A stretch of 64,000 nucleotides of DNA from Selaginella moellendorffii (GCF_000143415.4 NW_003314326.1:128945-192944), one strand, 5' to 3'; counted from the stretch's first letter, positions 1 through 11,589 are shown. Program-made: numbers and translations. Notes: generated by a model from the letters alone, not told the origin.

Positions 1-45
1 CCCCCCGGGAAACACACACTTTGGGCTTTCACCCTATTACCTGTA

Positions 46-400
46 TTAGTATTCGGACTCAGTCTCAGACTCAATCTCAGACTCGAGCTCGGACTCGACC
101 TTGGACTCAGTCTCATCGGACTTAGTCTCGGACTCAATCTTGGACTCAATCTCGCACTCGACCTTGGACTCGGTCTCGGACTCGATCTTGGGCTTGACCT
201 CGGACTCTGTCTTGAACTCGATCTCAGACTCAGTCTCGGACCCGATCTCGAATCTGAGACTTAGTCTCGAACTCAGTCTCGGACTCGGTCTCGAACTCGG
301 TCTCAGAGTCGATCTCAGACTCGATCTTGGACTCAATTTCAAACTCGGTGTTAAAGTTGGTCTCAGACTTGATCTTGGACTCGGTCTCATCTGATGAACT
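46..400. repeat. Degenerate hexamer satellite (ctcgga type), first copy
   Basis: Short units of the form ctcggactc/ctcagactc repeat throughout, with many point differences. The block is introduced by a 'ctttgggctttcaccct' segment at 19-36 that also precedes the larger block at 8,640, so both belong to one repeat family. The array is open in several frames because the period is a multiple of three. I see no independent sign of a gene. Confidence 0.85.
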
Positions 401-1580
401 CTTTATCATTTTAGTCGCACTTTCAAGGATCCTTTAGCCTTCGACACCTCGGGGAGTTGGTTCCTTACAATATTTTTAGGAGATTTTGTGATAGATGATG
501 TTAGTGTTTGAAGTAATCTATAATATTTATTCTCAAATGTTTCTATATTATTAGGTCCATACTTGTCACACACGGTGTTTTAGTCCACATACTTGATCCT
601 AATGATATAAATGATCATATGGACCAAAGTCAATTCCACTTATCTATTTATGTTGAATGCATAATACAACATTACATCCAACACGAGCCTATAGTGAAGG
701 AGCATTCCACTATACCCATTTCTACTTTTCTAGACATGGAAGTAAACGAAGACTAAATATGTTCTAATTTTAATATTAATTATGTTGTTTAATAGATTAT
801 TTTCTTTCTTTGTAGAATAAAAGATTAGGTAGTGTCAAACCAATAATCTACATAAGCTTATAGAATATCTTAAACACCTAAATTTTAAGTTAAAAATTCT
901 TAGTTCAGAACGAACTAAAGTAGTTTCATTAAACTTTTGCAGATTGTATTGACTTCCTTTTACTTTTGTTGACTTTCATTGACTTGAGCTCAACTCAAAA
1001 ACTACCCAACCCCAAAGAGGAAGTAAACATCACTTACCCTTCTCATCTCGGTAAGAAGAATGATCTTATGCTACATAAGCCACTTTACAAGACATGCTGT
1101 TGTAGGGGCACATACTGCTTAAGAGCTTTGGGATTGTTCACAATGGACTCTAGAGCTTCAAGTAGCTCTCTTCAGTTAATCCCACAAACAAATTTTGTCC
1201 CATGAGCACAACAGCACTCTCTAGGCATCCTGTCTCCAAACTGTCTTTGGAGAGCATGAATTTGCATGCCTCTGATATGGCAGCCAGGACGGTGGGCTGC
1301 CAGAACAGAAATGCCTTGTAATTTCTGTACCTGAAACCAAAAAGTGACCCATGAAAGTCCGGTCTTCCAGACTTGAGGCTCTGAGAAAAGGAGCCACATT
1401 GATAAAGATGGCCATCCAAGCAGACCTGGTGGAAGTGGGGGTTAATCTGGCTTGAGCACCGGCTCATAGTACCACTTGTTTAAAAAAATCAAGAATGTCA
1501 GCAAGGTGAGTGCCATGCTGTCTGGACAACTTGGAGGAGGAAGAACCCTATACTGGTACGGTGTTGGCACTCAACTATGG
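401..1580. other. AT-rich stretch without a recognisable gene
   Basis: Only short open frames occur and none resembles a family I know. A longer minus-strand frame at 1150-1467 has no recognisable motif and no conserved splice context. Confidence 0.5.
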
Positions 1581-1587
1581 TGTTTGA

Positions 1588-1830
1588 TCAATTGAGCAGC
1601 CAGTCACATCCATATCAGTGGCTGCTGTGATGATAACTTGAGAGCACCAGTGCACAAAGTTGCTGCATTGGCAGTGCACTCCTTGTTGGGAAATTTCAAG
1701 CAAATATTGGATATTTTGATTGGCTCCAAAACTGTAAGAAAGTAATAAAACACAAAATTTCAGGATTGTATCCCATCCAGCTCACTACAAGAATATGGCA
1801 ACCATAAATTCTCTACCTTTCATTATAGAC
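1588..1830 (-). repeat. Dispersed repeat, copy A (possible exon relic)
   Basis: About 150 bp (1588-1738) closely match 5066-5212 with an in-frame 6-base length difference, and weaker similarity continues to about 1830. On the minus strand both copies begin after a 'ttacag' acceptor-like sequence and can encode a conserved stretch (FG-A--NIQYLLEIS in both). Copy A has lost most CpGs that copy B keeps, as expected for an older methylated copy. Family unknown. Confidence 0.65.
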
Positions 1831-2199
1831 CTCAACACTGAATCTCAGTAGTTTCCAATCAAAAGACCAAAATAAATAAATCCCAGCCTTTCTGCTACTC
1901 CTGGGAATAAGAAGGGAGACCTGCAATAGGAGAAACAGGCTGTAAAACAAACAAAAACCTCCAAAAGCTCATTCATGGGCTCAGAAATAAGAACAATTGC
2001 TTTTTCCAGAAGTTCAACATATTCTACTTTACCATGAATTACCTGGACAGTGTCATGAGTTTAAGGTTGATAAACCTGCAATCCTTACTATTATGCACTG
2101 AGATTACACATGTTTGCCAACAATATTCATGCATAATCTGCTGTGAATGAAGCCCTTACTATGTAGACATGCTTTGCACCAAGCCTCCAGCCAACTTTC

Positions 2200-2262
2200 T
2201 CCATAAATGTAATCCAAAGCAACAGTCATTTCTATTTGCTTACCCAGGAGAGAGAGTAATCT
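2200..2262 (+). repeat. Inverted repeat, left arm
   Basis: The sequence running from 'tgtaatccaaagcaacagtc' to 'acccaggagagagagtaa' reappears in reverse complement at about 3166-3232, with a short insertion in one arm. The arms are about 0.9 kb apart. No transposase is visible between them. Confidence 0.7.
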
Positions 2263-3165
2263 CATTGTTTCATTGCCCTAAGAAGCATGTTTGTTTTAAA
2301 GTCTTTAAATATCAACCGTCAAATTATAAGTATATTCACAAATAAAATTCTAAAAATGGAATAAATGATACCAGATGCTAAATGCCAAATTTGAAAAACA
2401 AAAATTGAAATACATCCACTAGCTACTTTTCAATCAATATTGCAAAATGATATAACTACAATCAATCATAGGTTTGATAAAATCCAGCCAGTAAAAGAGC
2501 AAAACCTGCCAAACCTCAAGACAACAAGTGTCTCACATATTGTCTCACATATCACAAGTGTCTCAAATATTGCCATTTATCTTACTTCCATTGTCCTTTC
2601 TTTTCTTTTATTTTTGTATATGATCATAGTTTATAGATTTAAGATCACAGATTAGATCAATCTAGAAAAATATGTTTTTTTTATGACTTAATTTTCATAG
2701 AGTGACATGTTTCAGCCTAATGGACATCACATTTTAAGTCTGTTTCCAGCCACATCAATGCCCAAGTCACAATGTTGGTGTAATAGCAAGCAAGAGATTA
2801 AACCATAACATGGCAAGATCAGTGATAAATCATACTTGTGATAGCAGAAAGTATAATATTGGAATTTGTTTGGACAGAGCATGGACTCACTGTCCCTTTG
2901 CAATATGAATGTGTTTTACTGGAGTGGATGATGCAAATGCTATTACATCAACAGATTCTCCCAATAAGAAACTGCCATGTGGTGGATTCATAATCATTTT
3001 CTTCTTTGTTTTGGTGGAGTTTTTGTTCCAGAAAGTTAAAAATGGAGACTTGAACTTGTATAGAACATCCAACATATAAGATGGAATGCTCACATTTTTG
3101 CTTCTCTTGCATGTGTAATATGCCTTTCAATGATAGAAGTTGTTTTACTGGACCAACATAATTGC

Positions 3166-3232
3166 AACATTACTCTCTCTCCTGGGTAAGCATACAGAAA
3201 GGACTGTTGCTTTGGGCTACATTTGCAGATTA
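3166..3232 (-). repeat. Inverted repeat, right arm
   Basis: Reverse-complement partner of the arm at 2200-2262; both contain 'ttacccaggagagagagtaa'. The 900 bp between the arms has no recognisable coding sequence, so this may be a small non-autonomous element or two opposed copies of a dispersed repeat. Confidence 0.7.
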
Positions 3233-4389
3233 CATTTTCATGATTGCTTTTTGTCTTACAAACCTCTATACCTTTCCTCAGGTCTTCTAACAGGCCTCAG
3301 CAACTAAACTTCTATCCTCTAATTTTGGCTTTTTGTGTATACTTCAAAGTACTAATACAAATACTATATAGCAAAAGTACAACTTGAAACACATTAACAT
3401 ATCATGTATAACTTAATGTATATGTGTATACTGTGTCATGGTCACGTTCTCCAGCGTGACTATGCACCTTTATTAGCATGAAGCTGTCAACAAAATAACT
3501 AAAGTTTGACTTCTTTTATTGGCTCTCAGAAAATTTAGATGGAATTACTAAGTTTGCTTGCTTTTGGCATCCAGATACAACGCTTGCACGATAGGAATAA
3601 AGCGGGTAGGTAAAGAACAAAAAAAAGTGTCCACACCTGGACATATTCCATAGCCAGGAAAAAGCTATTTTGATCCACTAAGATCAAGGTACAGTTCAGT
3701 ATAGTACTTTTTTCTTTTATAATTACAGAATTTTTTAAACTCTTACAGATTTGAAAACTTGTGGCCTCTGTTGTGGCAAGTAAGAAACTTTGCTGTTGGG
3801 GATCCAAGGCAGTCCACCTACAAACACCACATAAAGTAATAATAGCACAAATAATAGCTATTCACCTGTAGCCAGCAACAAAGTAATGGACGACAATGGA
3901 GATTTGAAGCTTGGCAAGCTCGTTGGACCCATATCTCGTTACCCATTATACATTTAGCATTGACCATTGAGCACAATAGCTCCTGTCATAGACCAAAAGA
4001 AGAAGAATAAGAAGGGCAAGAACATCGTGAAGAAGAAGAAAAAGCAAAAACTTAACAAACAGAACAAAGTGAAAGTTTGGAAATGGAATAGAAAACGCAG
4101 CCTACAGACATATGTCCTTTCAAGACCTTTCTTTTGTACTTTAGGAGGCTGGATTTTCCTATTTCTTGTGCAGAGGTTGAACTTTGTCAAAAGTACGAGC
4201 GCAAGCTTCCCTGGATTTGGACCATGTCAAAGGATTTCTTAAGCATGTAAACAGTCATCAGAACGACTTAACTTGGACAATAAGAGCCCTGTATCAGTGG
4301 CTTATTTCATCAAGGAACGACGCTCATCTTCAGATCATCGATCACTGCCAAGCAAATTCAAGGAGGAAGAAGAAATGCCAAGTGATAGT

Positions 4390-5003
4390 GGGAAGTTGGA
4401 GAGGGAACGTTTTGGTTTTGCTTCTGCTATCTCTAGCTTGGGTGTTTTGGCTCACGGTGAGAGTTGAGGACACAAGTATGGCTATCCACAGATCCTGTTC
4501 TCAAGCCGAGAGGATCATCAGGAACACCGATTGGGACAGAACGATACCAGCAGGAGTTCTTTGCTTGCACTTCCACGACTGTTTTGTCGACATGAGTGGC
4601 TTTACAAGATTTAAATTATGGTCTTCTAACTTTGCTGTTTTTCAGGGCTGTGATGGATCGATTCTTCTTGACTCAACTCCCACAGATGGAAGTAAAGTGT
4701 AAAAATTGTCCCTTCCAAGCTTCATATCCGCTAGGAGCTTCGTCTGGAAGCAGCTTTTCTGGGCATTGTCTCCTGCTGACAAACTGCCAGAGATTCAACC
4801 GTCATGGTAAGTTTAGCATCTTTTTTAGAAAAGCTGAATCAAGTTCTAAGACGGGGAGGAAAGTATTACCAAGTCCCAACTGGATGCTACAATGGAAGAG
4901 TTTCCATCCAGGAACGTGGCAACACCTTACCATAATGGGGATGTGTCAGCTCTCATTAAAAAATTCATTTGTTAGTCCAAGACCTTGTTGTTCTCTCAGG
5001 TAC
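4390..5003 (+). pseudogene. Class III (secretory) peroxidase, decayed and truncated
   Basis: A hydrophobic signal-like segment (LVLLLLSLAWVFWL) is followed by a peroxidase N-terminus: SCSQAERIIRN, then the distal-histidine motif LHFHDCFV (near 4565), then GCDGSILLDST after an apparent intron ending ...tttttcag at 4646. Further pieces lie in other frames: GIVSC (about 4760), ARDSTVMV (about 4786-4807), VPTGCYNGRVS (about 4875) and DLVVLSG (about 4981-5000). Damage includes a stop right after DGSKV, at least one frameshift near the VSCAD motif, and a first donor reading ATGAGT where GTGAGT would be expected after ...CFVD. The proximal-histidine half is missing. The family oxidises phenolics with H2O2 in the cell wall or vacuole; this copy cannot make an active enzyme. 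Confidence 0.85.
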
Positions 5004-5059
5004 AAATCGATTTCTCTTGCCATCCACTTTGTAAGTAGGCATTAACACTACTTCTGCAC

Positions 5060-5290
5060 TGATTGATTGAGCAGCCAGTCACGTTCATATCAGTGGCTGC
5101 AATAACTTGAGAGTGCCAGTGCACAAAGCTGCTACATTGGCAGTGCACGCCTCGCTCTGAAATTTCTAGCAAATACTGAATATTTCGATCGGCTCCAAAA
5201 CTGTAAATTGTAAAACATAAAATTTTAGAATTGTAGATCACTGTAAGAATACAGCACCCAAAAATTCTCTGCCTTTCAATTTTTTAACCA
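5060..5290 (-). repeat. Dispersed repeat, copy B (possible exon)
   Basis: Homologous to 1588-1830. On the minus strand a 'tttacag' acceptor-like site precedes an open stretch of about 48 codons with NIQYLLEISERGVHCQC and a second part FVHWHSQV. It keeps CpGs that copy A has lost. It lies directly downstream of the peroxidase relic but shows no peroxidase similarity. Function unknown. Confidence 0.6.
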
Positions 5291-6744
5291 TAGAAATTCT
5301 ACAACAGAATGACATGGCATTAGTGTAAAAAAAAAAGAAAAGTGATTAAAAATTCATTGTACCTGGCTTCGTATTTCAATATCCAAGATCTGCAAAGAAC
5401 TGAAAAATCTTGCTCAATATATTTGGTCTCTTGAATCCTAGAATTTCCAAATGAATCTAGAATTCAAGAGGTGCCACCATTTTTGCCAACATGTAACAAT
5501 CTTTCACCATGGCTTTTGAGCATCACAAATCTAGTATATCCAATTTAGAGCATCCCTTAAATGAAATATGTGATGTTGATGCCAATATAGCAACTTTAAA
5601 TAAAAAATATTGACTAGCAGAGACCCCAGGTCCGCTAGGAAATATAGCATACCCAAGATAAATAGATTTTATTTTCTAATTTTACAATGTTAGAAATTTT
5701 TATTGTATACAATGTTAAATTTACCTAAAATTTGCTACTATTCATCTTCAGAATAATGCACAATAATGCAATTAATACAATTAGATAACTATGCATATGC
5801 TACGGAAGATAAGATCATTTTCTTATCATCATGAAATTTAACATTGTTTTTGTTTTTATTGCCTTTATAAAAACCCTAAAAAAATCACAAGATTAGTACC
5901 AAGCTTTAAAACCAATCAAGTTTTAACAAAATCAAAGAAATATAGACATACCAAAGAATAATAGGTTTTGTAACAGGTTTGGTGAAATTATAAATTTAAT
6001 TGTGTACTGAGTTAACTTCTTTATTATCTGAACTGTAATGATGCCTTTAACATTTATAGTTTACTAAAGAATAATAGAATTTCTGGAAATAGAGAATGGT
6101 TCTAGATATATAGAGAAATTATAAATTGACAAAATATAAGAAATGTATAATAGTTCCCACAACACAATTTCTCTAAAAGAGTTTTGATTACACAATACTT
6201 TAAAAGCAATATTGAAACTATAGTTATATGGTTAGTGAGAACCACCAAAATTTTCATACTTTTTATATACATGAAAGAAAAATTGTCCTTTATTGGCTAT
6301 TACTTGTGCCGAGGTTTTTTTAGTTTTGTATGTATAAAGGATCTAAATTAAGCTCCTAGTGCTTCCTTTTTAACTTTTTATTTTTATATTGAGAAGTTTT
6401 ATTGTTATATAATAAATAAATAATCTTCAAGGCTCCTTGTGCCAATGTAGAAATAGTACTTTGCAATGATAAATCATGGAAGATCAGGAAAGATAAAGTA
6501 AAATAACCAAGCTCTAATTTTACTATCCATCTAGAGATATAAACATTATTTCAAGAAAATCTCATATAAGAGCACCTTTATAGATTTTCTTAAACTAATA
6601 TTCTTTTTCATCTCCTTAAATTTGATTTTAGAAACCACTAAAAAAATATAAAATTAGATCTAATGTATTACTACATAAATAATATAATTATATTTAATAT
6701 AAATAGTTTTTAAAATACAATTGTGAGTGTATAGAATATAGAAA
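5291..6744. other. AT-rich intergenic DNA, no gene seen
   Basis: Very AT-rich and full of stops in all frames. Part of it may be the remainder of the minus-strand LTR whose start lies at 6899, but I cannot fix the far end. Confidence 0.5.
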
Positions 6745-6911
6745 AAAAACAAAGAAATATGCATATTAATTAGCCCAAAAACCTTAACTTATATACAAAA
6801 GTGAGTGGTTCATATTGAAACCAATCCAACAATTACCAAAGTCCCATTAAACTAATATTAGTATACGGCATTGTAACCATACATTTGGACTTCACATCAT
6901 CCCCTCCTCTC
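6745..6911 (-). mobile_element. LTR start and polypurine tract of a Ty3/gypsy element
   Basis: On the minus strand AGAGGAGGGG (6910-6901), a typical polypurine tract, is followed at once by TGATGTGAAGTCC, which begins a sequence also found in opposite orientation at 10988 and 11176 (shared core TATACTAATATTAG, later TTGGTTTCAAT). A TG start next to a polypurine tract is what a 3' LTR looks like. The other LTR end is not identified. Confidence 0.7.
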
Positions 6912-7585
6912 AAAATAATAGAAAACTATCAAGGTTCTTTTATAGATGGGCTAGAATCTAGAGGAACATCAAAAAGAGGCATTGGTGGATATGTAGGTGG
7001 TACTAGTCATTCATAATCCCTTTGTATGAAGCATTTCAACTACTACACATGAACAAGTTTTGGAGGATCGACCTGCTAAACATCATGCCAAACCTCATAA
7101 ACTTGAGGTCCAACTTACCGTAACATCTGATATGGTCCTTTCCACTAAACAAAGAACCCCTTAAATAAACCATATACCATAAGATTGGAAAAATAAACTA
7201 ATACTAAGTCATCCACTTTGTACTCTATAGGTGGATGATGATGGGAGTTATAGCACCATTGTTGTCCCATTTATATGTAGCCCAAATGTCCAACAAACTC
7301 TGCTTAAACAAGAGGAAGAATGCTTATCAAATACTGAATCCACAATCTAGCATCAGTAACTTGTAAGAATCGCAAAGGTAAACCTAACTTCATTGGTAGT
7401 ATTGGATTATGACCATATAGGAGTTTATTTGGTAAAACATCAATAAAACTCTGCACCCCTGTGACATATACATATTGAAGATCATTGCTAGCAATCAATT
7501 ATGGAAAATGCCCCAACAGGTCAAACACCACAAACTCAAATGCACGGGAAACTATAATTAACTCCAACCATCCTTCCACAAGATG
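6912..7585 (-). pseudogene. Ty3/gypsy integrase C-terminal region (degenerate)
   Basis: The minus strand holds the end of a gypsy pol gene. LPNKLLYGHNPILPM (about 7430-7390) matches the 'P-ELL-G--P-LP' region after the integrase core. Further on, WKGPYQ and VGPQVYEVWHD (about 7150-7080) match the pol C-terminal tail that lies just ahead of the polypurine tract and LTR. Stops and frameshifts are frequent, so it is inactive. The upstream part of the same integrase appears to resume at about 9,570 beyond an inserted block. Confidence 0.7.
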
Positions 7586-7589
7586 ACGG

Positions 7590-9560
7590 GGAGCATTACA
7601 AACTTGGCACCAAATGTAGCTATACACATATCAGATAACATCATATTGTATTGTAAGCGACTAAATTTTCCATTCTACTTTAGTCACTTAACCACACCTC
7701 CGACCACTTGGAGGAGTCTCAATCACAACCTCCATAAGTCCAATTTAGGACTCGGGACTTGCTAGCCCCGAGAATGGCATCCATGCCACTCAACATTTGC
7801 ACTTGGTCCAAGTGCTCCACGTGTCCGATCCCACAACCGACACTCAAAGGTACCACCGACATGGCAGCTTGTTATGCTAAGGCCATGCCCAATCACCTTT
7901 GCCACACTGGTAGTCCAATATCACTTGCATCACAGTCTTGGCTCTTCAAGACTAGGCAAACCATCTGTGAGTGGTCATCTCAGATCCACTCCTTAGCATC
8001 CTTAGGATGCCCACCGACAAGGGGAATAGCCTTCCCCAATATCCCTCTGTCAGTCCCCACTAAGTCCCTTTCTGCCCCTGGCCGTGTTTGCCGACACTGC
8101 CACTGGATCGAGGCCCACAGGCCCGACCACTAAGTCCCATGGTCCTCTGGGACTTCCTCACCACACGACTGTGTCCTTGGTCACTACCCTAGAGGACTGC
8201 TCCTCTTCCTTTCCACAGTCTGGGCCTTTGGGACAACATTTCGAAACACCGTGGCCTTACGCGAGCCACCTGGGTACTCTCCCCACCTTCCGCCTTTAGG
8301 TGCTCTAGCCATGGGCTTAGAGCGAGGTTCCATTGAGCCACGATAGGTATCCAAGTAGGTAGTGCCACCCACACTTGGATTGAGAGTATCGGCCAGTCGA
8401 TCTCCCGGGGGAATTAGAACCGGCTCTTGAACACTTCACTAAGCTACCTTGCTTGTCGGTCCGTATTCACTCTAGTCTTGGACTTCCCAGTGGGCAGCTC
8501 ATCACCCAACACTGGGTCCGGCCTTCCTGGGCCAAACTGGCCTTTCCTGGCCAAACTGGCTCCACTGCAGTCCTCCCCCTACTATACTTTTGGAGCTCAC
8601 CAAACCCCCCAGGGTCTGGGAGACGAACGCTTTGGGCTTTCACCCTCTCAGACTCAAACTCAGACTCGGACTCGGACTCGGACTCGGACTCGGACTCAGA
8701 CTCGGACTCAGACTCGAGCTCGAACTCGGGCTCGGGCTCGGTCTCGGCCTCGGCCTCGGTCTTGGTCTCGGTCCCGATCTTGGTCTCGGTCTCGGTCCCG
8801 GTCTTGGTCCCGGTCTCGGTCTCGACTTCGGACTCCATCTCGGGTCCATCTCGGACTCCATCTCGGACTCCATCTCGGGTCCATCTCGGACTCCATCTCG
8901 GACTCCATCTCGGGTCCATCTCGGACTCCATCTCGGACTCCATCTCGGGTCCATCTCGGACTCCATCTCAGGTCCATCTCCGGTCCATCTCGGACTCCAT
9001 CTCGGGTCCATCTTCGGTCCATCTCGGACTCCATCTCGGGTCCATCTCGGGTCCATCTCGGACTCCATTTCGGGTCTATCTCGGACTCCATCTCGGACTC
9101 CATCTTGGGTCCATCTCGAACTCCATCTCGGACTCCATCTCGGGTCCATCTTAGGTCCATCTCGGACTCCATCTCGGGTCCATTTCGGGTCCATCTCGGA
9201 CTCCATCTCGGGTCCGTCTCGGACTCAATCTCGGATCCATCTCGAGCCCACCTCGGACTCCACCTCGGACTCCATCTCGGGGTCCTTCTCGGACTCCACT
9301 TCGGACTCCACTTTGGACTCCAACTCGGGTCCATCTCGGACACTTCCACGTGTCATGTGTTAGTCCTTTTTGGGTCCCTTTTTGGAGCCTCGCTTATGGC
9401 TCGCTTCGTGCTCATTCCTCAAGCACTTTGTTAGGGGTTCCACTCCCGCTCTCGACCTTTCAAGGCGGAGCTTTTAGTCCAAACGTGTTACGCTCGTTTG
9501 GCTTTCGCTTCGGCCACTACCACGTGGCGCCCCTCCGGCTCTACTTTGGGGCCTAGGGAT
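7590..9560. mobile_element. GC-rich block containing a satellite, inserted in gypsy pol
   Basis: Base composition changes abruptly at about 7,690 and returns to AT-rich at about 9,560. The flanks carry the two halves of a minus-strand gypsy integrase (zinc-binding part at 9,570-9,660, C-terminal part at 6,912-7,585), so the block looks inserted. It holds non-repetitive GC-rich sequence (7,690-8,640), a satellite (8,640-9,345) and a short GC-rich tail. No transposase or reverse transcriptase is visible inside; it could be a non-autonomous retroelement. Confidence 0.5.
8640..9345. repeat. Tandem satellite, 6-bp then 12/11-bp units, open in all frames
   Basis: The array starts as ctcgga hexamers (8,650-8,830) and changes to units of 'ctcggactccat' and 'ctcgggtccat' (8,830-9,345). 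In the hexamer part plus-strand frames give Ser-Asp, Leu-Gly or Arg-Thr dipeptides, and minus frames are also open. Open frames of up to 335 codons on the plus strand and 213 on the minus strand run through it; I treat all of them as by-products of the period. Confidence 0.9.
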
Positions 9561-9564
9561 TTTG

Positions 9565-10300
9565 TGTCTCACATGTATCTTTGACCAATAGAAAGACCTA
9601 TGCAACTTCTCAGTCACACGATAATGTCCCATATACCTACATAAAATAGGAGAATCATGGTAGCATGGAGAAAGTATGGAATAAATAGCGAAAGCCCCAC
9701 CTACTATAAATGATCATTAGAATCCGTCCCCACAAAATAAAGAAAATCATTTTTAAGGTGATATTGAGAATGTAAATGCTGAAATGGCAAGTTATGTAGG
9801 ATTCTCAAACGCATTGCGAAGCCTTCAAATCCATGGCTCAATCTTTTGAGCTTCGTGAATTTCATGAAGAGAAGGTAAATCTTATTCTACACTTTGTGGA
9901 CATTGAACATCAAGTATAGCAATTGCCAATGACATTGAATCTTCGTTTAAAAAATCCATAAATGTTAGAATAACAAGTTTGTCAGAAATATGAGAAGAGA
10001 GCAAAGAAGGAAAAGGAGCTTGAGAAATGGTTTCAATATTAGCCATATAACTCTTCGAGTAATAAATAATATTAAAATTATATATCTAAAACTTTAAAGC
10101 CCACTGAGTAGTACAACCAACTAAATTCTTCCACTTCAATAATGAAGTAATTATAATATGATCACTTTTTAGTAACGATCGAGAACCATATAAATATGCA
10201 TGAAGTTTATTGAAACCCCAAACTGCTACTAAAGAGTCCTTCTTTGTCGTGGAAGACTTTCAGGGATTGAGATAATATAATTGCAGAAAAAATTCGAAAC
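9565..10300 (-). pseudogene. Ty3/gypsy RNase H and integrase zinc-binding region (degenerate)
   Basis: Minus-strand translation gives an RNase H-like run: TTKKDSLVAVWGFNKLHAY and LYGSRSLLKSDH (about 10,240-10,160), then QWALKF and later NIETISQAP where intact elements have the end of RNase H. Closer to 9,650 HDSP...MGHYRVTEKLHRSFYW matches the integrase H-H-C-C domain that precedes the catalytic core. Several stops interrupt it. Order and strand agree with the integrase remnant at 6,912-7,585, so I read both as one old element split by the block at 7,590-9,560. Confidence 0.7.
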
Positions 10301-10987
10301 CAAGATCAAAAAATTTATATAAACTATATGTCAGTATTGAAAGAAAATATAAAAATTAATTAAAGCTCTTGGCGGATTAAATAAGGTTATGAGCAAGAAA
10401 ACTAGTAGAAAATATAGAAGAAGTAGCTAGTTTTTGAGATATTAGTAAGAAATGGATTTGATATTTGTATTTGTATAAGATAGCTTATACCTATTAGATA
10501 CCAAGAACCATTCTCTATTGCCATGAGGTTTAATATAAATGTGGTAGTAATTTTGATAAATTTACTTAGTGGGTTTAATAATAATGCAGAGCTCAAGTAG
10601 TGCATCTGAATATTAAAATATAAGAATTTAAAAGTAGGCTTGTACAAGGTTATTAGTTAAAAACCAGAAAGAAAATTGATAAGGAAGAAAATATAAAGAT
10701 GTTGCTACTCTTGTGAACTATATATTAATATTAATATTGGAAAGTAATTTACTTCCTACTGTTTAGAGAAATATTTTGTGATATATACATTTGAAACAAG
10801 AAATACTTGAGGATATCCAGAAATATTAGTTTTTTATAAGTAAAAATAATTTTCAAATCATTTTTATTCTTCAAGAGCTTTTTTACAGCATCCATCTTAA
10901 AATTAATATAAATCCCAGCTTTTAAATATGTAAATCATATGTCTTTTCTTTTAATTTCCTTTTTGAAATTGTTTTTAAATTAAGATT
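10301..10987. other. AT-rich stretch, no gene seen
   Basis: Stops in all frames apart from short open runs. It may hold further decayed gypsy pol sequence upstream of the RNase H remnant, but I could not recognise motifs. Confidence 0.4.
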
Positions 10988-11262
10988 TGTGAGGTCCAAG
11001 TGTATGGCTATGATACTGTATACTAATATTAGCATAGTAGGATTTTGGTAGCCGTTAGATTGGTTTCAATCTGGACAACTTGCATAAGCTAGTTGGGCTA
11101 ATTAATATATATATTTTATATTCTCTTTCCATATTCCATACACTCATAGATTATATATTTATAATTTTATTATATTGTATGAGGTTCAAGTGTACGGCTA
11201 TAATACCATATACTAATATTAACATAGTGGGATTTTGGTAGCCGTCAGATTGGTTTCAATTC
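10988..11262 (+). repeat. Two head-to-tail LTR-start fragments
   Basis: A unit starting TGTGAGGTCCAAGTGTATGGC at 10988 recurs as TGTATGAGGTTCAAGTGTACGGC at 11176. Both contain ATACTAATATTA and 'gattttggtagccgt', then TTGGTTTCAAT. The same sequence, inverted, follows the polypurine tract at 6,900. The second unit leads into the gag relic at 11,590, so it is likely that element's 5' LTR, with a solo or nested copy ahead of it. Confidence 0.65.
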
Positions 11263-11283
11263 GAATTTCTCGCTCATATATAT

Positions 11284-11405
11284 AAGCTAAGGTTTAGGGA
11301 TTAGGGTAATTGATATGGTTTAGGGTAATTGATATAAGCTAAGGTTTAGGGTAATTGATAGGGTTTAGGGTAATTGATATAAGCTAAGGTTTAGGGTAAT
11401 TGATA
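11284..11405 (+). repeat. Tandem repeat with telomere-like TTTAGGG cores
   Basis: Units of about 26 bp, 'aaggtttagggtaattgatataagct', alternate with shorter 'gggtttagggtaattgata' units. TTTAGGG is the plant telomere heptamer, but here it is embedded in a longer unit inside an LTR-like region. Confidence 0.8.
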
Positions 11406-11589
11406 TGCATATTTCTATATTTTCTTTCCATATTCCATGCACTCATATTGGTGGAGTTGAGGAGCACTTGGATTTGGGATTTTCCTTTAAATCTAGCTTT
11501 TGCATTGTTTAAATCTCTCTTTTCTTATAGCTTTTTCAATTTTTTCTCTTTTGTTTTTTTCCTTTTCATTCATTTTCATAATAGACCAG

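Noticed and set aside
3967-4242. Lys-rich frame upstream of the peroxidase relic
   Set aside because: The sequence is mainly an aag/gaa run, and the antisense frame is equally open.
8427-9434. Long open frames on both strands across the satellite (up to 335 codons)
   Set aside because: All come from a repeat whose period keeps frames open; overlapping frames on both strands are equally long and no non-repeat domain is present.
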